Shown piece by piece: positions 1 through 8,914 of a stretch of 64,000 nt of DNA. The notes beneath the pieces are model-generated. The model was not told the origin of the DNA. It saw nothing but the letters and a program-made list of their open reading frames with translations, and searched no databases. This DNA comes from Acinetobacter sp. ANC 3929 (GTDB lineage Bacteria > Pseudomonadota > Gammaproteobacteria > Pseudomonadales > Moraxellaceae): NCBI RefSeq assembly GCF_000369405.1, contig NZ_KB849998.1:713411-777410 (forward strand). The letters are read 5' to 3'. Made by a program: the position numbers and the translations under genes. Numbering within the stretch: the first letter of the stretch is position 1; each line of letters begins with the position of its first letter.

Positions 1-278
1 TGCTCACTCGATGCAAATTGTAAAATAAAATCAGCTTTTTCTGGACTACCTGCCACTGTCTCGATCTTGCCACGATTCACAATAATCTGACGTGCCAAAC
101 CTAAATCTGTACCAATCTGAATACGGAATTCACGGTCATGAACCAATTCAATAAACTTTGGGCTCGTACGTGCCAATTGCTTCATACGTAACGCCAAACC
201 TGCCACCAATAAATCAAGTGGATCAGTGCTTACATCAACGATAGGTAACTTAACCACAGGTAAAGAAGAAAGCTTCAT
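1..278 (-). CDS. SCP2-like (sterol carrier type) protein, N-terminal part only
   Basis: The minus strand is open from an ATG at 278 to the window edge, giving 92 residues of a truncated gene. The N-terminus reads MKLSSLPVVKLPIVDVS and the following part alternates charged and hydrophobic residues (EFRIQIGTDLGLARQIIVNRG). This resembles the beta-sheet of SCP2-like lipid-binding domains. The family call is by general resemblance only, since the C-terminal half lies outside the window. I see no strong ribosome binding site. Role unknown; a hydrophobic ligand carrier would fit if the family call is right. Confidence 0.45.
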   Translation of the reverse strand, partial: MKLSSLPVVKLPIVDVSTDPLDLLVAGLALRMKQLARTSPKFIELVHDREFRIQIGTDLGLARQIIVNRGKIETVAGSPEKADFILQFASSE

Positions 279-377
279 GACATTTATGCCTACAGTATTA
301 TGATGAAAATTAAGACAACCGTATCCTAGCACAATTGTATCTAGGTCTGTAAAAGCTTTGTTGCAGAAAATTAGTGC

Positions 378-403
378 AAAAAAGGCATGCTGAGCATGCC
401 TTT
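378..403 (-). terminator. rho-independent terminator of the small membrane protein gene
   Basis: A 10-bp perfect stem (AAAGGCATGC / GCATGCCTTT) with a 3-nt loop is followed on the minus strand by a run of six T. It lies 23 bases beyond the stop of the gene at 427-762. Confidence 0.85.
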
Positions 404-426
404 GATGTTGTTAAAATTATTATCAT

Positions 427-762
427 TTATCTGCTAGAACATTGCTGTTGGTCGTCCTTATATACAGGAGTATGTTCAATATACTGACGATTTGCCAGCT
501 GTTTTTGTGCTTGTTTGTCTTCACGTAAAAGGATAAATGTAACCGTTATCATCGCAAGGCTCAACGCAGTCAAATAACTATAAGCGACGGACATCTCGAA
601 TATGGTTTGCGCACCAAAGCGCACCACTTCTAACAGTCCCCAGCACAGCATACCCGCCAACATAAAACCTAACCAACGACGATAAGGAGAAAAGAAAACA
701 GCAATAACTGCGACAGCGATTAAGCCAAATCCAACCCACATGGTGAAATTCGCTGCTTCCAT
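427..762 (-). CDS. Small inner-membrane protein of unknown function (111 aa)
   Basis: A 111-residue protein starting MEAANFTMW. Three hydrophobic segments (about residues 7-27, 34-54 and 63-86) are followed by a polar tail rich in K, Q and D, so it should sit in the inner membrane with a soluble C-terminus. The frame is open upstream to an ATG at 849. I chose 762 because ACGGAGG lies six bases before it, while the upstream ATG has no binding site and would add 29 polar residues. It is a single-gene unit with its own terminator. I do not recognise the family; it may be Acinetobacter-specific. Confidence 0.75.
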   Translation of the reverse strand: MEAANFTMWVGFGLIAVAVIAVFFSPYRRWLGFMLAGMLCWGLLEVVRFGAQTIFEMSVAYSYLTALSLAMITVTFILLREDKQAQKQLANRQYIEHTPVYKDDQQQCSSR

Positions 763-1111
763 AGAAACCTCCGTCTTAAAAGGGTGGCCTGTATTTATAT
801 TCAGACCTCTATATTGTTCTGTAATCTCTAACAGTACTTCGTGTTGCATTAACGTCTTTATGCATTATGGAGCGTTTTTTTTAGAAAAAAAGAGCCTGAA
901 ATTAACCTTACGACACAAGCTGTCGCAATATGCTTTTGTCATTACATTTTAAAAACATATAAAAGTCTTGAATGTCCATATAGCATCGATTACAGCGTGT
1001 CATTACAAAAAACTATGCCGCTTTTTTGCCACAAAAAAACTTTTTTCAGAATTTTTTTATCGTTGTTTTTCTATACATTTAGACATAATTATGACGAATA
1101 AATGACGTTTT
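763..1111. other. Gene-free AT-rich intergenic stretch
   Basis: About 350 bases between two minus-strand genes. It is very AT-rich with several A/T runs, and GTCATTACA occurs twice (around 940 and 1000). It should hold the promoter of the 111-aa membrane protein. I see no convincing ORF, tRNA or structured RNA. Confidence 0.5.
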
Positions 1112-1147
1112 AAAAATGAATAAGGCCGCAATAAAAGCGACCTTATT
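1112..1147 (-). terminator. Terminator of serB
   Basis: On the minus strand, AATAAGGTCGC pairs with GCGGCCTTATT (11 bp, one G-T wobble) around a 7-nt loop. It is followed by a T-rich tail (CATTTTTAAAA), 20 bases beyond the serB stop. Confidence 0.75.
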
Positions 1148-1167
1148 TGAACTCAATAAACCTTAGG

Positions 1168-2388
1168 CTAAGCGCGGTTTAAATCCTTATCGTGCATACC
1201 CAACAAGTACAGCACACCATCTAAACCAACACTTGAAATGGCTTGATTGGCATTTTGGCGGACCAATGGCTTGGCACGGAATGCAACACCTAAGCCTGCA
1301 ATTGAAAGCATCGGTAAGTCATTGGCTCCATCACCAACAGCCATCGCCTGCTCTAGCGAAATTCCCATTTTTTCAGCCAATTGACGCAGTAATTCTGCTT
1401 TACGGGCACCATCGACAATGGCACCTTTCACTTCACCAGTCACAAAGCCATCTTCAACATCAAGAATATTGGCATGTACTTCATCAATCCCAAGTTTTGC
1501 TTGTAAGTACTCAGCAAAGTACTGGAAACCACCTGATAAAATTGCCGTTTTATAACCTAAAGCTTTCAAAGTTGAAATTAAACGCTCTGCCCCTTCGGTG
1601 ACCGTCAAACGCTCTGCAATTTTCGGCAACACCGAAGCATCCAAACCTTTTAATAACGCCACGCGTGCGCGGAAACTTTGTTGGAAATCAAGTTCCCCCA
1701 GCATCGCACGTTCCGTAATTTCAGCAACTTGAGCACCAACGCCGGCTTCTAATGCCAGTTCGTCAATTACCTCTTGCTCAATCAAGGTAGAATCCATATC
1801 AAAGCAAACCAATCGACGATTACGACGGTAAGCATTGTCTTCTTGCACAGCGACATCAATATTTAACTCGCCAGATAGGCTTAAACATGCTGCACGCATC
1901 GCTTGTGCATCCAACATTTGTCCACTCAGACCAAACTGCACACAGGCACGACGTGGAAATTGGCTTTCTGCATCGAGCTCTAAACGCCCTGATAAACGGG
2001 TAACCGTTTCAATATTAAAGCCCTGACTTGATACAATTTTAGTCACGGCCTGCAGGTGTGCAGCGGTAAGTTCAGGCGCAAGCGCAGTCACGATATAGCG
2101 AGTTCGGCCGCCTTCACTCACCCATTGATCATATTCTGCGTTGGAGATTGGTTTAAATCGCACAGTTAAGCCAATATCATGTGCTAAAATCAAAATCTCT
2201 TTCATTGCTAATGCAGTTGCAGTCTCATTATCCGATGCAACAACGATCCCAAGGGTCAGTTGATTATGGATAACTGCCTGCCCCACATCGAGTATTTGCA
2301 AAGAATGTACGGATAGTACCTGCATTAATCGAGTAAACTGATTCGGTTGATCTGGTCCTAGAAAGGATATAAGAATGATTTCTCGCAT
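1168..2388 (-). CDS. serB: Phosphoserine phosphatase SerB
   Basis: Catalyses the last step of serine biosynthesis, hydrolysis of O-phosphoserine to serine, in the cytoplasm. The protein has 406 residues. An ACT-like regulatory region fills about residues 1-180, and the HAD phosphatase domain the rest. Visible HAD motifs are DMDST (197-201; D197 nucleophile, D199 acid/base), SGG (285-287), the motif III lysine near K330, and GDGAND (352-357) for Mg2+. The long N-terminal part matches the two-ACT SerB form of Pseudomonas and Acinetobacter rather than the shorter E. coli enzyme. It is divergent from the YtjB/AhpA-type gene, the same pairing as in enterobacteria. Confidence 0.95.
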   Translation of the reverse strand: MREIILISFLGPDQPNQFTRLMQVLSVHSLQILDVGQAVIHNQLTLGIVVASDNETATALAMKEILILAHDIGLTVRFKPISNAEYDQWVSEGGRTRYIVTALAPELTAAHLQAVTKIVSSQGFNIETVTRLSGRLELDAESQFPRRACVQFGLSGQMLDAQAMRAACLSLSGELNIDVAVQEDNAYRRNRRLVCFDMDSTLIEQEVIDELALEAGVGAQVAEITERAMLGELDFQQSFRARVALLKGLDASVLPKIAERLTVTEGAERLISTLKALGYKTAILSGGFQYFAEYLQAKLGIDEVHANILDVEDGFVTGEVKGAIVDGARKAELLRQLAEKMGISLEQAMAVGDGANDLPMLSIAGLGVAFRAKPLVRQNANQAISSVGLDGVLYLLGMHDKDLNRA

Positions 2389-2449
2389 GAATTGACTCGT
2401 GGTTGAGCGACAACTATTGTAAGAATCATAACATAACCCATGAATCTAT

Positions 2450-3745
2450 TTGCCTTGGAAATTTAACTTGAATGCGCCTCGCCAAGGGCTATTTGCTAGC
2501 CTACTGATCGTAAGTTTTGCATTGCATACCTTTTTATTGGTGATTGCAACGACACATCAACTCAATGAAAATCGCGCTAGCCAAGGACAACTGATGACTA
2601 GTCAGTTAGTGGCAGATAGTCTTGCTGAGTTGGAACCAGCCAATACCGTTTCGCTGGCATTGGTGGCGAATCGTTATGTAACCAATCCGAGTGTTGCATC
2701 CATTCGTATTCTCGATGCGAGTAAACAAGTGCTTGCAACCAGCGGCATGGCTAAAACCCGCCAAGGGGAAGTGTTCGTTCGTGATGCACTACAAAATGAA
2801 AAGAAAGTCGGTACGGTTGAAATTACCTTAATCCAGCCGAGTATCGGTGAGATTTTGCGGACTCAATGGTTAGCGATTTTAGTTTCACTGTTCATCCATG
2901 GGCTGATTTGGTTGGCCTATCGTGCCATCGCACGTCCAACACGTAGTGAATACTTGGCACGTATCAATCAAGAAAATCATCTCAAGCATGAAATTCAACG
3001 TTTAACCCAAGCTCTTGCACTTGAAAAACAAAATGCAGTGACTTTGGTTGCCCAAGCACAACAGCAGGCAAAAGCGCAAGCCAAACCACGTGTTGAAAAA
3101 AATCCAGCTGAATCCGTATCTCTGGACGATCAAGCTTTGGCGCTCAATATTCAGTTTTATGATCCTAAACAATTATTGAGTAGCGTGAACCAATCTGTTT
3201 CTGTGCCTTATTTCAAACTATGCCAATTATTTTTAGATAAAAGTATTGCGCTCTGTGCCAAGCATTACCAGATTGATGCGGCTAAAATTCAAGTTATTCA
3301 AGAATTCAATGCAGACGGCGCAAGCTTAGCAACGACAGCTGAAAATAGTCATGCCCTTGAATGTTTAATGATGGTCGGTGCTGTTTTCCAGTTATTGGCC
3401 GATGTACTGTATAAACGTTATCGTGAAGATAAACGTTTTGCCTTACAAACCCGTGGTGCAGTTGCAAGTGCAGTCGACGCCATGCAGTTAGATGCAGTTG
3501 AAGCAGCAAAACGCTTGGCACAACATTTACATGCCAAAGAAGCCGCTTTACATTTAAATCATGAGCAGCTCAAAAGCATTCAAAACAGTTATGAATTAGT
3601 GGCCATGCCAAATCCAAGTAATATCATGACCCGTCATGCTTTTATGATTAATGGTATGAATGAACAATGTGCAACCATTGCTCAAACGTTACGTACCGAA
3701 ATTTTAATGGGTAAAAAAGCTAAAGCATCGACAGAGCTTGAATAA
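2450..3745 (+). CDS. YtjB/AhpA (Smp)-type membrane protein
   Basis: A 431-residue inner-membrane protein. There is an N-terminal membrane segment (about 13-34), a periplasmic region of about 100 residues, a second membrane segment (about 139-157), then a charged coiled-coil stretch (about 165-215, rich in Q, A and K) and a helical cytoplasmic domain. The two-TM plus coiled-coil plan and the position divergent from serB match the YtjB/Smp (AhpA) family, whose function is not well defined. The start is a TTG at 2450, because an in-frame TGA sits at 2441. No good ribosome binding site is visible, so TTG at 2468 is also possible. Translation may be weak. Confidence 0.75.
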   Translation: MPWKFNLNAPRQGLFASLLIVSFALHTFLLVIATTHQLNENRASQGQLMTSQLVADSLAELEPANTVSLALVANRYVTNPSVASIRILDASKQVLATSGMAKTRQGEVFVRDALQNEKKVGTVEITLIQPSIGEILRTQWLAILVSLFIHGLIWLAYRAIARPTRSEYLARINQENHLKHEIQRLTQALALEKQNAVTLVAQAQQQAKAQAKPRVEKNPAESVSLDDQALALNIQFYDPKQLLSSVNQSVSVPYFKLCQLFLDKSIALCAKHYQIDAAKIQVIQEFNADGASLATTAENSHALECLMMVGAVFQLLADVLYKRYREDKRFALQTRGAVASAVDAMQLDAVEAAKRLAQHLHAKEAALHLNHEQLKSIQNSYELVAMPNPSNIMTRHAFMINGMNEQCATIAQTLRTEILMGKKAKASTELE

Positions 3746-3780
3746 ATAGCACAAAGGCTCCGCTAATAGAGTCATTCTAA

Positions 3781-3820
3781 ACACAAGGCTTTGTCTAGAT
3801 ACAAAGCCTTGTGTTTTTTT
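3781..3820 (+). terminator. Strong rho-independent terminator
   Basis: A perfect 14-bp stem (ACACAAGGCTTTGT with ACAAAGCCTTGTGT) and a 6-nt loop, followed by a T-run. It closes the YtjB-type gene and insulates the riboflavin operon. The 208 bases from here to ribBA carry no recognisable FMN riboswitch. Confidence 0.92.
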
Positions 3821-4028
3821 GTTTAGCCCATTATATAAAGCTTACAATCGCATCAAACCGCCTTGTAAAGTGGCAAAATTGGGCAGGATAAAGTGTTGCA
3901 AGATAATTTGTTTAGTCTGACTTTTTATTGATAAAGAAGCACAGGCGAAATTTTTTAAAATGCGGTAAACTATGCCAGATTTATCGAATACTAGTGCCTA
4001 ACAAAGGCAAGATAAAAGGTGAAAGCGA

Positions 4029-5150
4029 ATGCCGCTGAGTCATGTTGAAGAGCTTGTTGCAGATATTCGTGCAGGCAAAATGGTCATCCTAATGGATGAT
4101 GAAGATCGTGAAAATGAAGGTGACTTAGTCATCGCTGCAACGCATGTTCGCCCTGAAGATATTAACTTCATGATTACGCATGCACGTGGCTTGGTCTGTC
4201 TGACACTCAGTCGTGACCGCTGTAAACAGCTCAATCTTCCATTGATGGTTGATCAGAACGGCGCACAACATGCAACCAACTTCACGCTTTCGATTGAAGC
4301 GGCAGAAGGCATCAGTACAGGTATTTCAGCTGCTGAACGCGCACATACCATTCGTACTGCGGTTGCAGCACATGCAAAACCAAGTGATATCGTACAACCT
4401 GGTCATATTTTTCCATTAATGGCACAACCAGGTGGTGTTTTACACCGTGCAGGTCATACCGAGGCAGGTTGTGACCTCACCCGCTTAGCGGGTCTAGAGC
4501 CAGCCTCCGTGATCTGCGAAATCATCAATGATGACGGCACCATGGCGCGTCGTCCTGATTTAGAAGTGTTTGCGGAAAAGCACGGCTTAAAAATTGGTAC
4601 GATTGCGGATCTGATCCATTACCGCATGACCAATGAACAAACCGTTGAACGCTTGTCTCAAGAAACCATTGAGACCGAATACGGTACTTTTGAGCTGTAT
4701 AAGTACCGTGAAATCGGCAATCCTGATATTCATGTTGCCTTAGTTAAAGGTGAGCCAAAGCAAGGCATCACCACTGTACGTGTCCATGGTTTCAGCCCAA
4801 TTCGTGATTTATTAAAGCTCAATAAAGCCGATGGTTCTCCTGCTTGGAACTTGGATCTTGCCATGCAAACGATTGCTGCTAGTGATCGCGGAGTACTGGT
4901 ATGGATTGGTCAGGGTCAATTAGAAGACCTTGGTCCTGCATTGCAGAGTTTGAATCAGCCAAAACCACTCAAATCCAATGCAGCACTGTCTCATCAATAC
5001 CAAACCATTGGTGTGGGTGCACAGATTTTACGTGATTTAGGCGTTGAGAAAATGAAGTTGTTGAGTTCTCCACTTCGTTTCAATGCTTTATCCGGATTCA
5101 ATTTAGAGGTAGTGGAATACATCACTGCCGATCAAATCACAGCAAAATAA
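4029..5150 (+). CDS. ribBA: 3,4-dihydroxy-2-butanone-4-phosphate synthase with degenerate GTP cyclohydrolase II domain
   Basis: Makes DHBP from ribulose 5-phosphate for riboflavin synthesis. The protein has 373 residues. The N-terminal DHBP synthase domain (1-200) has the acidic metal/substrate loop [11 protein letters not shown] (23-33) and HTEAG (143-147). The C-terminal region (about 205-373) follows the GTP cyclohydrolase II fold ([11 protein letters not shown]) but contains no cysteine at all. The zinc-binding cysteines of active RibA are therefore missing and this half should be catalytically dead; a separate ribA is expected elsewhere. AGGTGA precedes the ATG. It heads the run ribBA-ribH-nusB-thiL-pgpA. 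Confidence 0.93.
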   Translation: MPLSHVEELVADIRAGKMVILMDDEDRENEGDLVIAATHVRPEDINFMITHARGLVCLTLSRDRCKQLNLPLMVDQNGAQHATNFTLSIEAAEGISTGISAAERAHTIRTAVAAHAKPSDIVQPGHIFPLMAQPGGVLHRAGHTEAGCDLTRLAGLEPASVICEIINDDGTMARRPDLEVFAEKHGLKIGTIADLIHYRMTNEQTVERLSQETIETEYGTFELYKYREIGNPDIHVALVKGEPKQGITTVRVHGFSPIRDLLKLNKADGSPAWNLDLAMQTIAASDRGVLVWIGQGQLEDLGPALQSLNQPKPLKSNAALSHQYQTIGVGAQILRDLGVEKMKLLSSPLRFNALSGFNLEVVEYITADQITAK

Positions 5151-5161
5151 TCGAGGTTGCT

Positions 5162-5632
5162 ATGGCAATTCGCCGAATTGAAGGTTTATTACATCTCGCA
5201 AGCGAAGGTCGTTATGCGATCTTAGTGGGTCGTTTCAACAGCTTCGTTGTTGAACATTTACTTGAAGGCGCAATCGATACTTTAAAACGCCATGGCGTTG
5301 CAGAAGAAGCGATTACTGTTATTCATGCACCAGGTGCATGGGAACTGCCGATTGTTGCGAAAAAATTAGCAGCTTCAAATAAATTTGATGCCATCATTGC
5401 ATTAGGTGCAGTGATTCGTGGCAGCACACCTCACTTTGACTTTGTTGCAGGTGAATGTGCAAAAGGCTTAGGCGTGGTTGCTCTTGAAAGCACAATGCCT
5501 GTAATCAATGGTGTCTTGACGACAGACAGCATTGAACAAGCAATCGAACGCTCTGGTACGAAAGCAGGAAATAAAGGTAGCGAAGCTGCATTGACTGCAA
5601 TCGAAATGGTTAACTTATTAAAGGCAATTTAA
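5162..5632 (+). CDS. ribH: 6,7-dimethyl-8-ribityllumazine synthase
   Basis: Condenses DHBP with the pyrimidine intermediate to form lumazine, the penultimate step to riboflavin. The protein has 156 residues, the normal family length. Motifs seen: RFN (24-26), PGAWELP (57-63), [11 protein letters not shown] (82-92) with catalytic H91, and GNKG (136-139). It starts 11 bases after ribBA with GAGG five bases before the ATG, so the two products are made together and feed the same reaction. The family forms 60-mer capsids or decamers; which form is used here cannot be read from the sequence. Confidence 0.96.
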   Translation: MAIRRIEGLLHLASEGRYAILVGRFNSFVVEHLLEGAIDTLKRHGVAEEAITVIHAPGAWELPIVAKKLAASNKFDAIIALGAVIRGSTPHFDFVAGECAKGLGVVALESTMPVINGVLTTDSIEQAIERSGTKAGNKGSEAALTAIEMVNLLKAI

Positions 5633-5635
5633 AGC

Positions 5636-6085
5636 ATGTCGCAAACACTTCAGGCCGCTTATGCAGCGAAACGCAAAGCACGTCGTTTTGCTGTACAAGG
5701 GATTTATGAATGGCAAATGAGTCAGAACCCAGTACATGAAATTGAAGCACGCACGCGTGTAGAAAATGCCATGCACAAAGTTGACCTTAACTATTACCAT
5801 GAATTACTCACTCAAGTGATTGCTCAACATGAAGCTTTAGATGAGTTGCTCATTCCAGTGCTTGATCGTGAATTAAGCGCATTGGATGGTGTCGAGCTTG
5901 CAACCCTACGACTTGGTGCTTATGAATTACGAGATCATCTCGAAGTTCCGTACCGTGTTGTACTTGATGAAGCAATTGAGCTAGCTAAACACTTTGGTGG
6001 CGCAGATAGTCATAAATACATCAATGGTGTATTAGACCGTCTTTCCTCAAAGCTTCGTGAAGCTGAAAAACAACAAGCAAAATAA
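5636..6085 (+). CDS. nusB: Transcription antitermination factor NusB
   Basis: A 149-residue all-helical protein that binds boxA RNA with NusE (S10) in antitermination of rRNA operons. The N-terminal part ([20 protein letters not shown]) and the C-terminal [12 protein letters not shown] segment are typical of NusB. It starts three bases after the ribH stop, so translation is probably coupled. The ribH-nusB-thiL-pgpA order is widely conserved in gammaproteobacteria. Confidence 0.96.
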   Translation: MSQTLQAAYAAKRKARRFAVQGIYEWQMSQNPVHEIEARTRVENAMHKVDLNYYHELLTQVIAQHEALDELLIPVLDRELSALDGVELATLRLGAYELRDHLEVPYRVVLDEAIELAKHFGGADSHKYINGVLDRLSSKLREAEKQQAK

Positions 6086-6100
6086 TAGGCTTGATGTTGC

Positions 6101-7018
6101 ATGGCTGAGTTTTCCATTATTGAACGTTACTTTAAACGTGCATCAAAATCTGATGTCTGTTTAGGGATCGGGGATGACTCAGCCATCGTTACCCCCCCTC
6201 CTTCTCAACAATTGGTGATCTGTGCAGATACACTGGTTGCTGGCCGTCATTTCCCCTTAGATACTGCTGCTCATGCCATCGGCTGGAAAAGTGTGGCTGT
6301 CAATTTATCGGACTTAGCGGCAATGGGAGCAAAACCGCATAGTATTTTACTCGCGCTTAGTCTCCCGAAGGTTGATCATGACTGGCTGGCTGGATTTAGT
6401 CAGGGCTTGTTTGATTGCTGCGATCAGTTTGGTGTCAGCCTAATTGGTGGTGATACCACTCAAAGTGCCCAACTGACCATTAGTGTGACCGCCTTAGGCT
6501 GGATTGAACACGGTCAGGCCGTTACTCGCGCAGGTGCTCAAATTGGCGACTATATTTGTGTGAGTGGGCAAGTGGGTGATGCAGCCTTTGGACTACAGCA
6601 TCTAGGCCATGCACTGCAACAACGCTTAGATTATCCAACCCCACGTTGTCATTTGGGTCAACAACTCAAACGGTTGGCATCAAGTATGATTGATATCTCA
6701 GATGGATTGGCCCAAGATTTAGGTCATATTTTAAAAGCATCCGATGTCGGTGCAAAATTACAGCTAGATCAGCTTCCAATAGACGCATCACTCAAGCAGC
6801 TCGATTTACAACAAGCTTGGCATTATGCACTTGCGGGTGGTGATGATTACGAATTATGCTTTACAATATCACCGCAAAACTTCAAAGAACTGTCGCGACA
6901 ACAATTAGATGTTCCGCTTACAATAATCGGCGAAATTACCCAACAAACTGGATTGTTATTTGAGTATATGGGCAAAGCACACCCATTACATGTTCATGGA
7001 TACCAACACTTTGCATAA
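6101..7018 (+). CDS. thiL: Thiamine-monophosphate kinase
   Basis: Phosphorylates thiamine monophosphate with ATP to thiamine pyrophosphate, the active cofactor. The protein has 305 residues of the PurM/ThiL superfamily. GDDSA (24-28), the NLSDLAAMGA metal-binding motif (68-77) and GGDTT (116-120) line the Mg-ATP site. ALAGGDDYELCF near the C-terminus is a further family signature. It is 15 bases after nusB, and its 3' end overlaps the start region of pgpA. Confidence 0.95.
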   Translation: MAEFSIIERYFKRASKSDVCLGIGDDSAIVTPPPSQQLVICADTLVAGRHFPLDTAAHAIGWKSVAVNLSDLAAMGAKPHSILLALSLPKVDHDWLAGFSQGLFDCCDQFGVSLIGGDTTQSAQLTISVTALGWIEHGQAVTRAGAQIGDYICVSGQVGDAAFGLQHLGHALQQRLDYPTPRCHLGQQLKRLASSMIDISDGLAQDLGHILKASDVGAKLQLDQLPIDASLKQLDLQQAWHYALAGGDDYELCFTISPQNFKELSRQQLDVPLTIIGEITQQTGLLFEYMGKAHPLHVHGYQHFA

Positions 7019-7511
7019 ACCTTCCATTCACTTTAGCCAAATGACTTGGTTTGACCGCTTCATCGTATTCTGCGGTGTCGGTTTTGGCTCTGGTTTAGCA
7101 CCTAAAGCACCTGGAACTTTTGGTTCTGCATTTGCGCTGTTATTTGTCCCACTCTGGTTATACCTTGGCTTGTCAGCAAGCGTGATTGCGATCATATTTA
7201 TGTCCTTAATTGGCATTTATATCTGTGGACATACCGCAAAGGTCATTAATGTTCATGATGACGGGCGTATTGTGTGGGATGAGTTTGCAGGCCAATCGAT
7301 TACCCTGTTGCCTTTGCTTTATTTACAGCAAATGAATTGGCTATGGGTCATTGTTGGATTCGTCTTATTTCGTATATTTGATGTCTGGAAACCTTTTCCA
7401 ATTAGTTGGGCAGATCAAAAAGTGTCTGGCGGCCTAGGGATTATGCTGGATGACATCATTGCGGGAATTTGGGCAGCACTCTGTATTTTTATTCTTCATT
7501 TTATATTTTGA
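6996..7511 (+). CDS. pgpA: Phosphatidylglycerophosphatase A
   Basis: Dephosphorylates phosphatidylglycerophosphate to phosphatidylglycerol in the inner membrane. The family signature GFGSGLAPKAPGTFGS is present, followed by DEFAG, FRIFDVWKPFPI and GGLGIMLDDIIAG, with about three to four membrane segments. The start is uncertain. The frame opens at a TTG (6960), with ATGs at 6990, 6996 and 7041. I chose 6996, which gives 171 residues and a 23-base overlap with thiL. No strong ribosome binding site decides it, so translation is probably coupled to thiL. Confidence 0.9.
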   Translation: MDTNTLHKPSIHFSQMTWFDRFIVFCGVGFGSGLAPKAPGTFGSAFALLFVPLWLYLGLSASVIAIIFMSLIGIYICGHTAKVINVHDDGRIVWDEFAGQSITLLPLLYLQQMNWLWVIVGFVLFRIFDVWKPFPISWADQKVSGGLGIMLDDIIAGIWAALCIFILHFIF

Positions 7512-7537
7512 CTTAAGCCATTGAATTAGAGTTAGTT

Positions 7538-8902
7538 ATGTCAACGACTGTTATTATTCTTGCAGCAGGGAAAGGAACGCGAATGCGTTCACAACTACCA
7601 AAAGTATTACAACCACTTGCAGGTCGTCCACTGCTTGGACATGTGATTCAAACGGCAAAAAAACTCCATGCCCAAAATATTATTACCATTTATGGACATG
7701 GTGGCGAACTGGTTAAACAAAACTTTGCTGCTGAACAAATCGAATGGGTTGAGCAAGCAGAACAACTCGGAACAGGTCACGCCGTGCAAATGACTTTGCC
7801 TGTTTTACCGCAGGAAGGTGTTTCACTGATTTTATCAGGTGATGTACCCTGTATTCAGGCAGATACGCTACAAAAATTATTGGATGCATCAACTCAAACA
7901 GGCATTGGCTTAGTGACGCTCACTGTCGATGATGCAACTGGTTATGGCCGTATTGTTCGCAAAGATGGTAAAATTCAGGCCATTGTTGAACATAAAGATG
8001 CCAACGAAGAACAACGCCAAATTAAAGAATTTAATACAGGCATTTATTGTGTCAGTAATGCAAAACTGCATGAATGGTTGCCTCAACTTTCAAATGAAAA
8101 TGCACAAGGCGAATATTACCTCACCGATATTGTCGCGATGGCAATTGCAGATGGCCTAGAAGTTGCCTCAGTTGAACCAGAGCTTGCGTTTGAAGTTGAA
8201 GGTGTGAATAACCGCTTACAACTTGCTACGTTGGAACGTCAATTCCAGCAGCAGCAAGCCAAGGAATTGATGCTGCAAGGTGTTCACCTGATTGATCCAA
8301 ATCGTTTTGATTTACGTGGCAGTTTAAAATGCGGACAAGACGTACAAATTGATGTCAACGTCATCATCGAAGGTGACTGTGAACTGGGTGATAACGTACA
8401 ACTCGGCGCAGGATGTATTCTAAAAAATACTCGTATTGCTGCGGACACTAAAGTTCAAGCCTATAGCATTTTTGAAAATGCAGTGGTTGGTGAAAGTGCT
8501 CAAATTGGTCCTTTCGCGCGTTTACGCCCAGGTGCCAATCTTGCAAATGAAGTGCATATTGGCAACTTCGTTGAAGTGAAAAATTCAAATATCGGACTTG
8601 GTTCCAAAGCCAATCATTTCACCTATCTAGGTGATGCCGATATTGGTGCGGGCTGTAATATTGGTGCGGGAACCATTACCTGTAATTATGATGGCGCGAA
8701 TAAACATCGTACTATTATCGAAGACAATGTATTTATTGGGACCAATAACTCATTGGTTGCACCAATCAGAATTGGTCAAAGCGCAACAACAGGTGCAGGA
8801 TCAACACTCACCCGAGATGTGGCTGAGCATAGTTTAGCTGTCGAACGATCAAAACAGTTTGAAAAAGCAAATTATCAACGTCCCCAAAAGCTGAAAAAAT
8901 AA
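7538..8902 (+). CDS. glmU: Bifunctional GlcN-1-P acetyltransferase / GlcNAc-1-P uridyltransferase
   Basis: Makes UDP-N-acetylglucosamine, the precursor of peptidoglycan and lipid A. The protein has 454 residues. The N-terminal uridyltransferase domain has the nucleotide-binding loop [17 protein letters not shown] (8-24) and the LSGDVP metal site. The C-terminal left-handed beta-helix shows hexapeptide repeats, the acetyltransferase signature RPGANL, and the catalytic-histidine segment [13 protein letters not shown]. It lies 12 bases before glmS, which makes the glucosamine-6-P feeding this pathway, so the two form one operon. Confidence 0.97.
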   Translation: MSTTVIILAAGKGTRMRSQLPKVLQPLAGRPLLGHVIQTAKKLHAQNIITIYGHGGELVKQNFAAEQIEWVEQAEQLGTGHAVQMTLPVLPQEGVSLILSGDVPCIQADTLQKLLDASTQTGIGLVTLTVDDATGYGRIVRKDGKIQAIVEHKDANEEQRQIKEFNTGIYCVSNAKLHEWLPQLSNENAQGEYYLTDIVAMAIADGLEVASVEPELAFEVEGVNNRLQLATLERQFQQQQAKELMLQGVHLIDPNRFDLRGSLKCGQDVQIDVNVIIEGDCELGDNVQLGAGCILKNTRIAADTKVQAYSIFENAVVGESAQIGPFARLRPGANLANEVHIGNFVEVKNSNIGLGSKANHFTYLGDADIGAGCNIGAGTITCNYDGANKHRTIIEDNVFIGTNNSLVAPIRIGQSATTGAGSTLTRDVAEHSLAVERSKQFEKANYQRPQKLKK

Positions 8903-8914
8903 GAGGATAAAATT

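Noticed and set aside
3821..4028. FMN riboswitch in the leader of ribBA
   Set aside because: The spacer lacks the conserved RFN segments and shows no matching multi-stem layout, only AT-rich sequence.
6960..6995. TTG start for pgpA at 6960
   Set aside because: It would enlarge the overlap with thiL to 59 bases, and the added residues are not family-like; ATG 6996 preferred.
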